Origin: Ciona intestinalis
Taxonomy: Eukaryota; Chordata; Ascidiacea; Phlebobranchia; Cionidae
Direction of reading: 5' to 3'
NCBI RefSeq assembly: GCF_000224145.3
Contig: NC_020174.2
Span: 1,719,056-1,783,055, forward strand
Length of the DNA stretch: 64,000 nt
The translations under genes and the position numbers were made by a program. Of the stretch, positions 55,945 through 64,000 are shown piece by piece. Under the pieces are notes generated by a model that was not told the DNA's origin, did no database searches, and saw nothing but the letters and a program-made list of their open reading frames with translations. Numbering within the stretch: position 1 is the first letter of the stretch; every line of letters begins with the position of its first letter.

Positions 55945-56459
55945 GGTAATCCTTTAGCTGGTGGCCACCTGAAATTTTGGGTTCAAAATGTTCTATAGCC
56001 CTCACTGATACCTGCTGTCTAATTTTTTTTTCAAAAAAGTCGGGCGTTCGTGTCGAAAATTAACTTTAAAAATGCGCAAAAACATGCTGTGTCACCGTAA
56101 TTCGTCTGATTTGCGTAAGGTTAACGATCTATTACGTCACAATCGCGGTCTGTTACGTCACAATAGTGGTATATTACATACGTTATAAGACGGTATAGCC
56201 TTGTTTTTCCCCACTGTTTTAACGTAGGAATCAAACGTAACAATACGCATTCTATGACGTAATAATCCAACCTTGGTTTAATTCATAACGGCTGATGTGG
56301 AAAATACGGTGACGCAGCACGATTTCGCGCACTTTCAAAGTTAATTTTCGACACGAACGCCCGAGTTTTTTCAAAAAAAAATTATACAATGAGTATCAGT
56401 GAGACCTAAGGAACATTTTGAAACCAAAATTTCAGGTGGCCACCAGCTAAAGGATTACC
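55945..56459. mobile_element. 515-bp inverted-repeat element (GGTAATCC termini)
   Basis: The termini GGTAATCCTTTAGCTGGTGG and its reverse complement enclose arms of more than 100 bp; TCGTGTCGAAAATTAACTTT recurs inverted. The flanks CAAAACTCA (55,936-55,944) and CAAAATTCA (56,460-56,468) look like a 9-bp duplication with one change. The element lies in an intron of the minus-strand paralogue. Its duplicated flank ends six bases from the 5' splice site. No coding capacity. Confidence 0.8.
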
Positions 56460-57302
56460 CAAAATTCAAACCAACCTTGTTAACTACAGTTGTTTGTTGC
56501 TTTGATTTGACCTTCTTTAATGGTGGAGAATCCTTTAAAGCAATTGCACTAAAAAAGTATAAAAACTTAGAAAAAAGTCCCCAAACTTTGACTTACCTAT
56601 TTTACCTTTCAGTAGTAGTATTTTGTATTTCTGCAGTCTTTGCATTCCTCGCATAACAGGCTGCTGCTGGAAACTTTGTATTTTCTTGAAATATTTCAAT
56701 AATGACTTCTGTATTTGCTTTCGCCATTTCTATCCATTATTTGGTTGCATAAAATCTAATATCGAAAATCGTCGGTTAATGCCAAAGTTGGTTAATGCTA
56801 AATAAATTTCATATTCGCGCTTCAAGTAACCTTTGAACCTCGGGGTAAAAACAAACCAAAGTATAAACCGCAATTGCAGCTACAAAAACATAAACTTTCA
56901 CCGTGCATTATTTCGGGACCGTGGAATACCAATACCAAACAGATGTTTACCGCACGGTAATGTAGAATAAAATAAGTAATTCGAGTCAAGTATTATAGTT
57001 TTCTAGATTAAAACTATTATTTGGGCGACTATGATCGGTGTAGCTTAATAATGGTTTTTGTCTGTTACACTTTAAAATAGATCAAAAATGGCGGTTAAAA
57101 TTGTGTGCAGTATAACTTTATATTAGTATACATTTGGTAATGTATTCTAGTTTCGTTCGTAGTTTAACAAGTTCTTTAAAAATAAGTGAATTTTCTATAC
57201 GGATTAATTTGATAAACGTATAGAATAGATACTGTTTAAGTTATAACCTGTATTGCTTATTGTATTTTATACATAAATCCAAATATGTGTGCAGATATAG
57301 CA

Positions 57303-58390
57303 ATGGACAAACTGTCTTTGAATAGTGCTGCATCTTCAGATAACATTTCATCGGAATTTGAAGTAGTTTTGTCACAAACTTGTCATTCAGACAACTCAAA
57401 CATTGAAACCGGTTTGAAGGTGAATTGCATTAATTGAATTCAATTAAAACATATTGTGATAGTTGGTGTGGCTACTTTGCACACTGACTGTGGTCTGTAT
57501 AACAATATACATTGTGAAATATATTTTAAAAATCTTGCTTCTGTGACACTGTTGCATATTGTATATGTTGGTTGCCATTAAACTCATCATCATTGTTTTC
57601 GTACCTTTGTGATTGGCTGCCCTAGTTTCATCATGAAGGGCATTTAATCGTTGGTCCGGTTAGGGTCCCTAATAAACCTACGGGTTGCAAACGGACATGA
57701 AACAGTTGCAGATGTTTTGGTTATTTCCACCAGAAAAGCTCGTACTTTTATTAGGGACCAGTCGGGATATGTGAAAATAAAATTGAGTATGCATATTATT
57801 AAGATGCAACCGGGTGTATCCTAAACCTTAGATCCCTAGTTAATAAATCGGTTGCTGTGCTTTCTTATCTGTTTTTTTTTAAATTCACACACAAAAGTGG
57901 CATGACTAGTGACTACTGACCAAGAAAATCAATGCTGCTTAATGTGCCTGCCTTACTTTTACCCTGACCCCAACTCAAAACTTTAGGAGTTTTAAAGATA
58001 AAATGAAAGTAGAGATCCTTCATAAATGTTATTATACGAGTACAAGCGCGTATAAATAATTATAATGGTTTAATCAAGTCGTTTTAAAGTTTAAAAAAAC
58101 TTTCCTGTCTGAAGTGCTGGTATTTAATTTTGGGCAATGCATCAAAATTGTTTTTTTTTTAGTTTAATGCAGTGTATGTGGTGCAGGGTTTGGATAGTAA
58201 GGGTCATTGCTCAAAAGGGTTAATTGCGCGTTTACGTAATATCTTAAGTATAAAACAATTCACAATCGTTGTCTTTTTTTATAAAATATGGTTGAAGTTT
58301 GTGTTTAACTGGATTTATTTATAAACAAACAACAAATATGACATGATACATATATAAAAAAGCAAGAATTAACAAAGAAATTATTTATAT

Positions 58391-58426
<36 letters not shown>

Positions 58427-61400
58427 TTAGTTAGAAACGCTCACTTAATGCCATTGTGCCATAGCCTATTTAATTAATTTTATCTTGTAGGATACAAAAA
58501 AATAATAATTCTTATTTATTTAAAATAAGTTGTTGCATAAGTTTATAAGCCTGTGTAAGTTGTTCCTGTTTCACCTTGCCATGTGCTTTCCTGTTTGCTA
58601 TTTCCTTTTAAGTGAATTGTAACTCACTTAACCAGGAAGTGTTGGTGTGTAGTTAGCATACCAGTGATTGCAATATTATCACTGTGAGTCAAACGATGCC
58701 TAACCATTATTGATTTTGTATGCGTTGCAATGCTTTGTTAGTGTTGTTAGATTTTCAGTTAAACTAGCATGTTTTTCTTATTAGATTGCCGGTAATGGTA
58801 ACGAAGATCAGTTAAAACAAACATTAGAAGAAGTTATGATCAGTAGTGATATTATTAACAGTGATCTGAAAGCACAAGGTAAGTGGGATTTTGTATAAAA
58901 GAAATTATATATATAAGTATATATAGTTTGATTTTAACCAATAGATTTAAATCTCGCTTAATCATTATTAATCACATTGCTTGGGGTAATAGGCCAATTT
59001 TGGCCCAAATTCTAGAACCGATGCCGTGCCACACTGTGAGACCTCATATTGCATAAGATTCTATTTGTTCCAAACAATAATTATTTAAAAATATATCGAT
59101 TATTTGTCTCATCAGAAGAACAAGACACCTCCCATAATGAAACAAGACCAACCACATTAGGTGTTGAAACAGGTAAGATATAAACTAAAAACAACACATA
59201 GGTTGTTGTGTTTATGTTAGATATATGTTCACAGTATTTGATATGATATTGTATATATATATATGCAATTTTTTATAGGTATATATGTATACAATATTAA
59301 TATATATATATTAGATGTTTTGAAAAGAGGTCCTTATGTACAATAAATAATTCATTAATTAAAATCTTGTCTCCCGATGCTTATCATTTAACTGAAGCAA
59401 ACTTGCAAATTTCAATTATACAACATTATGGCTTACTTCATATTTATCATAAATAATAAATATCTTTATGTTTGTCTTTGTCATCAGTATATATATAGGC
59501 CTATACTTATAATATATATTATATAGGAAATAATTCCTGATACAAATAAAATTAGGGAATGTCCTGTGGAAACTTATTTCTCTACAATTTTATTTTACCA
59601 TATTGAGAAGTCCATCAGTTTTTTTAATAAAAGCATTAATTAAGTGAATACTTGGGTATATCCATGTATGTGTAATGTTGTACAGTACTGTACAGACATT
59701 GTTTTGCTTGTATAAAGTTGCTAACTTTGTGCTCAAATTTTTTGAAATAAAAGTTTTGGAGTAATTTAATGCTTTAGTTCTAAATCCACAAAACTTGGTA
59801 CATCTGGTTCTTCTATAAACATATTTTTTTTTATTTATTTACAATTTATTCCTTACAGCCACTGTACCATCCAAGGATAAGTTATCCCTGGAAGATGAAG
59901 ATTGCATCTTATTTAACGGAGTTTATTATCTTGGATGCGCATCAGTAAATGCTCCAAGGAGCGAAATGGAAGCTCTTCGAACAATTTCTATCCTCCGTGC
60001 TCAACAAGATCCGGAGTCAAGTTACTTCCGGGAGTTCAATCTTCCAGGACAAAACGACACGGATGATAATCCTCTTCATAAACAGATTGAGGTTGTGCTC
60101 AGTGTTCCCAACAGAGCAGATGGAACAGTCAGGTGCAATATTTACCTAAAAATAAAATACAGCAGTTATTTATGTACAGTAGGGTGTGTAAGATGGGATA
60201 AGATGGGTTTCATTTTTCGGTTCGCAGTAAGCAAAGAATATTTATATACAGAATTATATTTCCGCATACTTATGACCCTCAAAGTGTTTGAAACACGGTG
60301 GGGAAATATGGGATTTAGTTGCTAAAAATGGTATTTCATCTTGCACTGTTATATCAGAATGCTTGCCCGAGCTGTCTTTATTGCAGTAAAGGCAGCTACA
60401 GTTGAGTTTTAAGGCGAATATTTTTTATGTCAACCCAACATTTAATATAATTTCCAGGTTACTTGAACCTGGAGTATCTGGAGTGATGACGTCATTTAAA
60501 CTTTACACGATATTATTCTGCTGTCGTGGTGCTGATGATAGTGCTGAGAAAGATTGTTTTGCATTCACTGAATCCCATCAATCATCTGGAATATTTCAAT
60601 GCCATGTGTTTCGATGTGAAGTCCATGAAGCTGTAAGTTGTTTGTTCTCTTTTTCTTTTCACTATAACACAGTGGTTAGACTTAGAGAATCTGGCTCCAA
60701 CCCAGGGAATATGGGTTTGGCGCGAGGTGCTGCAGCTACTCTTGGTGTATGTGTCCTAGGGGAAAAATAAAAAACATTTCCATCAAGTTAAATATGCAAT
60801 AACTCGTAAATTGGTATGAGGTGTATGATATAAAAAACACATGTTATAAAATCTGTGGTTGCCCGGCCACACAAAGATAAATGGACCACCTGTTTAAATT
60901 GTGTTACTCTATATCAAATATTTGTGGTGTGTTACCTCTGGCTGGGGTAAATGACTTGTGTATGTTCAGTGAGTTTTGAATCAATTCTGTTTTTTTTTGC
61001 TACCAGGTTCGTAAAGTGTTGTACAGTTTTGAACTTGCGTTTCGAAGTATTCCAAAAAGTCCTGTAAACACAGATGCAAAGTTATCTGCTGGTGCTCAAC
61101 TGTTAAGAAGGTAAGATCTTCAAAAAAACTGTTAAAAGGTTTAAGAAGGGTAGAAATTGTATAAATTTTTGTTGTATAAAAACAACTTTAAATAAAGCTC
61201 TGTTTATGGTTACCTCACAAATGCAGCTTAATTTCTTACAGAAAAACGTTAAAAACTGTTCAAAATTGTTTATATCTAATGATTGCTGTTAAATTAAGTC
61301 AAAAATATTACAATTTTCTTTATGAAGTAAGCTATACAGCATGACACATACAGTAATAATTACAAATTTATTTACTTATGTTTGATAATAATTCAGACTA

Positions 61401-64000
61401 GTTGAAAGGTGTCAGCGAGTTTTTACCACCACTGGTTAGTTGTAGACAGGCATTCTTCTGCTGATAAGCTATCAATCAATAAATTTGCCGATGTCCGGCC
61501 ATGCAAACTTTTGTTTCATAAGTGAAAGTGCAGACAAGAACACAAATAAACAGAAAGTGTCTCCACTTTTATATATGTACAGGCTTATGTATAAAAAAGA
61601 ATGCAACAATCTGTACTAATTAGTCAGTTATGTTGTTACATTATAAATTTTTCTTGGTTACAATCTTACAAATCCCTTTAAAAAAGCATATAGTTACTGG
61701 CCCCTGGTATAGGCTGAGCTATTGTGTTCAATATAATCAAACAGTTTGATTCTCACTTCAGATTTTACTAAAGATTCTAAAAAAACATGTCTCCTATCCT
61801 CACAGCTTACCAATAGTGTTTGCATACTTTCATTTCAAGTGTCTACCACTGTTGATGACTGTCTTGTGTAAATATATTATACATATGCTGCTGCCATTGT
61901 GAGCGTGTTTGGGCAAGACACTTAACAAAAATTTCTCCAACCCAGTGGTCACTAGTGGGTTGTTTAAACTGGCAGCTATACAGAAAAACAATCACCCACA
62001 AAGTTACATACATGGTAACTCTTAAGCAGGCATGAGGCGTGTGAAACACCACATCCGTGTTATAACTTTTGTCATTTTCCTGACACACAATGATAAACGA
62101 GTTACATTTATACACCAGGTCACAAATACAGGAAGGCTTAGTGAGTGTCTCACCTGGAGAAGCAAGCATGAACACTTTATCACATGAAGTTGATGAAAAC
62201 ACATTTTGTTTCACCGTGACACTGGAAATTAAGTGAGAAATTGTTTTTATAGTTTGGTTTAAATCATGTATCATTTATAATTAATGTACAGCAGATGGTG
62301 TAACTGCTTTCTGTGGTATACATCTGGTGTTTGTATGCTATTTCTTCGGTAGTCGTAAGTTGTAGAACATACAATTAGACACAGAAATCTAAGAACGTTT
62401 TAGAAAAATTTGCTCAATGTAAAATGATAAAAAATGGTAAATTTATATATATAATGTATAGTTTTTGTTCAAAACAGTTTAAAAATACAAATAAAGCAAG
62501 TTAATATGCTTAGTACTTATATCTTTCTAAATACTTCATTATTTCCAGAGAGGACGACACAAAGGGTGGATATGCGACGGTTCCTTGGGATAAAACATCA
62601 TCTTGCTTTAAATTACGTCACAATTTAATGAAACAAGTTATTGTCAAAGTAACACAAACCAGCAATGTGGAATTAACATTGGAAAGGTTGTTCAAGTTTA
62701 ATTTCCGTTTGTTATAAATCTATAATCATACACTGTCTGTGACTAACATGGTATGAATAATGTATATCAACTTAGTGCATCACACACATTAGCAAATTAC
62801 CGTGACTTTGTAATAAATTAATGTTTTCCGATAGTTTAAATCAAATTCAAAGGCTAAAATTCATAAAAGAAAAAATAATATGGTATGGCCTGTTTTTATA
62901 GTACCCCTACGCCAACATATTAAACATATATAAATATAATGTATGTTACGAATAATGTTGGCTAATAAACCTTATCATATGGAACTTTGTATAATTATAA
63001 AATGTCTATCCTTAACTGCCATTTATGCTAGTTGTTCTATATAGATAATGTGCTTGTGGAAGACCTGGGCTTTTGGCCAGATTTGGCCCATTTACCCAAT
63101 TGGTATTTGTTATTGTTGTATTTATTTTTTATTTAACAGATGTTTTGGATTGTTACTTACACCTGGTCGTAATGTGAAACACAGCGACATGCATCTGCTT
63201 GATATGAACCACTCACCAGTTGAAGATGAACCATTAACTGGAACACGAACTGTCGTTGGTTTGTGGGATCCTTCGCATACACATTTTGCTTTGCTTAACA
63301 CTGAAACACAAAAAGGTCACAAAAATATATTAGATCTACAAATTAACTTATTTATTTGCATGGCGGGATAGGGACAGTCTTTATATCACAGGTGTTTTGT
63401 TTAATACACCTTGCCCCCTTACAAGTTACCATTTTTGGGGGTATTTTTTAATTTTTAATGTATGGCTGACAACTGGGTTTGAGCAATTCCCATTACGTAT
63501 TTTTGCCAAAAGACATAATATACGCTCCAAACATTTGGAAGTATTATTAAATGTAACCTATTTATCTCTGTGTGACGGGGCAATGACAGTTGTTATAACT
63601 TAAGTGTTCTGTTGTGTTAAATATCTGGTATGATAACTTTGTCCAAATACAGTGTCTATCAACTACATAAATATTACTTTTTTAAAAGTTAATTGATCCT
63701 ACAGGTACTCGGGTGTTTCTGAGTGTTGCAGTTGACCTTGTAGTGCAAGAGATACAAGAACCTGTTCGATTTCTTATTGAAACAAAGGCAAGAATTTTTC
63801 CACAGAATGAAAAGTTTTGGTATTTCGGGAAAAAAATCCTCCACGAACAATTTTTCCTGAAACTGAAAGAGGTGAGTGGTTTGTTTATAAGTTGAAACAT
63901 ACAAAAAAACTGTTGCTCATAGGTATACTACACATGTTTTAAATAACAGCTTATCTGCCATTTAGGAGCTTACCAACGTCCTAAACTGTCATGAAGGCGA
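57303..64000 (+). CDS. RABGAP1: RABGAP1 (Rab GTPase-activating protein 1), N-terminal part; continues past the right edge
   Basis: Exons 57303-57419, 58785-58878, 59116-59172, 59859-60132, 60458-60632, 61007-61110, 62549-62686, 63140-63315, 63705-63871 and 63966 to the edge, all in phase. A poorly conserved leader (MDKLSLNSAASSDN) is followed by a PID/PTB domain: EDEDCILFNGVYYLGCASVN, APRSEMEALRTI, LYTILFCCRGADDSAEKDCF, AFTESHQSSGIFQCHVFRCE, RKVLYSFELAF. A conserved block next to it includes CFGLLLTPGRNVKHSDMHLL, RVFLSVAVDLVVQEIQEPVR, FLIETKARIFP and FWYFGKKILHEQFFLKLKE. These match human RABGAP1/RABGAP1L closely. The TBC GAP domain must lie beyond the window. The protein acts on Rab6-type GTPases at Golgi and centrosome. 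Its start is 576 bp from the start of the divergent CARF-Ulp1 paralogue. Confidence 0.93.
57663..57760. mobile_element. Short member of the GGGTCCCTAATA MITE family
   Basis: A 98-bp element starts GGGTCCCTAATAAACCTACG and ends TTTTATTAGGGACCA. It has the same termini and subterminal GGTTGCA and GATGTTTTGGTT blocks as the 344-bp element at 30,957. Flanks GTCCGGTTA and GTCGGGATA could be a decayed 9-bp duplication. In RABGAP1 intron 1. Confidence 0.7.
58394..58424. repeat. TA dinucleotide microsatellite
   Basis: An uninterrupted (TA) run in RABGAP1 intron 1. A similar run flanks the hAT-like element at 49,420-49,441. Confidence 0.9.
60176..60356. mobile_element. MITE family 'GGGGTAAGATGGGA', copy 9 (diverged)
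   Basis: AGGGTGTGTAAGATGGGATA at the left, with later partial matches to the family interior. It follows an exon donor in RABGAP1. Confidence 0.55.
60665..60905 (+). mobile_element. tRNA-derived SINE copy in a RABGAP1 intron
   Basis: ACACAGTGGTTAGAC is a good A-box and GGCTCCAACCC a decayed B-box. The tail includes CATGTTATAAAATCTGTGG and CCACACAAAGATAAATGGAC. The central part is deleted relative to the copy at 61,895. Confidence 0.65.
61895..62105 (+). mobile_element. SINE copy lacking its tRNA-like head
   Basis: GGGCAAGACACTTAACAAAA, CCAACCCAGTGGTCACTAGT, GGTAACTCTTAAGCAGGCAT and CACCACATCCGTGTTATAAC form the conserved body. It ends with ACACACAATGATAAACGAGT. In RABGAP1 intron 6. Confidence 0.65.
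63355..63640 (-). mobile_element. Two SINE-related fragments in RABGAP1 intron 8
   Basis: TGGCGGGATAGGGACAGTCT with ATATCACAGGTGTTTTGTTT (about 63,360-63,405), and TGTGTGACGGGGCAATGACA with TTATAACTTAAGTGTTCTG (63,570-63,615), are two partial antisense matches to the SINE 3' region. Confidence 0.4.

Larger units (their letters stand above)
52380..56727 (-). pseudogene. Inverted, partly decayed paralogue of the CARF-Ulp1 gene
   Basis: The minus strand carries a tail-to-tail paralogue. The first exons look sound: 56606-56727 (MAKANTEVIIEIFQENTKFP), 56476-56548 and 55503-55596 (WFNSHEEAKMFMWVTADS), with matching phases and GT-AG borders. The large last exon (52,380-53,851) keeps the Ulp1 triad: GLHWVLLVID, LYLDPNQ, TSQTD, FGCGVYICMYA. 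In between, CARF-like pieces are readable (53,920-54,008; 54,070-54,236; 54,300-54,369; 54,420-54,520; 54,919-55,110), but frames do not agree at three or more places. The C-terminal zinc finger is absent: the frame ends soon after HCSLGIKNK. The Ulp1 part is highly similar to the plus-strand copy, while the CARF part is much more diverged. A truncated or partly functional product cannot be excluded. Confidence 0.65.

Noticed and set aside
60132-60325. Open frame running on after the RABGAP1 exon end at 60,132
   Set aside because: It reads into an intron containing a MITE copy; the next exon (60,458) joins in phase with RABGAP1 homology.
61843-62274. 143-residue minus-strand open frame
   Set aside because: It lies over a SINE copy and has no exon-like borders or recognisable motif.

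Overview
The window looks like nuclear DNA of a tunicate, most likely Ciona (C. intestinalis/robusta group). It is AT-rich and densely packed. The genes are chordate-type with many short GT-AG introns, and several families of small non-autonomous DNA transposons plus a tRNA-like SINE recur throughout. All calls come from reading the sequence and remembered protein families; no database was searched.

Layout. 1-19,400 (minus): a PRRC2/BAT2-family gene, 58 coding exons in the window, with the C-terminus beyond the left edge. Its introns carry twelve C/D-box snoRNA-like genes in the host orientation, including repeated copies of relatives of SNORD25, SNORD30 and SNORD32. This looks like a tunicate counterpart of a vertebrate snoRNA host gene. 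20,118-25,370 (minus): the spliceosomal intron-binding helicase AQR. 25,600-29,090 (plus): a CARD protein resembling BCL10, divergent from AQR. 29,293-30,500 (minus): ATP synthase coupling factor 6. 30,800-32,090 (plus): a SPATA24-like coiled-coil protein. 34,584-37,002 (minus): a Rab11-FIP3/4-type effector. 39,741-46,200 (plus): two tandem cytosolic sulfotransferase genes with the same intron plan. 46,763-51,583 (plus): a gene joining a CARF/ALS2CR8-like DNA-binding region, a Ulp1-type cysteine protease and a C-terminal zinc finger. 52,380-56,727 (minus): a tail-to-tail, partly decayed paralogue of that gene. 57,303 to the right edge (plus): the N-terminal half of RABGAP1.

The genes form no single pathway. 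PRRC2 and AQR are linked by theme: in vertebrates AQR (IBP160) couples splicing to intronic snoRNP assembly, and its neighbour here hosts many intronic snoRNAs, most of them with box D about 63-75 nt from the 3' splice site. RAB11FIP and RABGAP1 are both Rab-trafficking proteins.

Nine copies of one small inverted-repeat element are present, five of them inside or beside the sulfotransferase genes. Two members of a second family carry 9-bp target duplications. One GGTAATCC-ended element lies next to a splice donor. One hAT-like element contains the only assembly gap (48,625-48,873).
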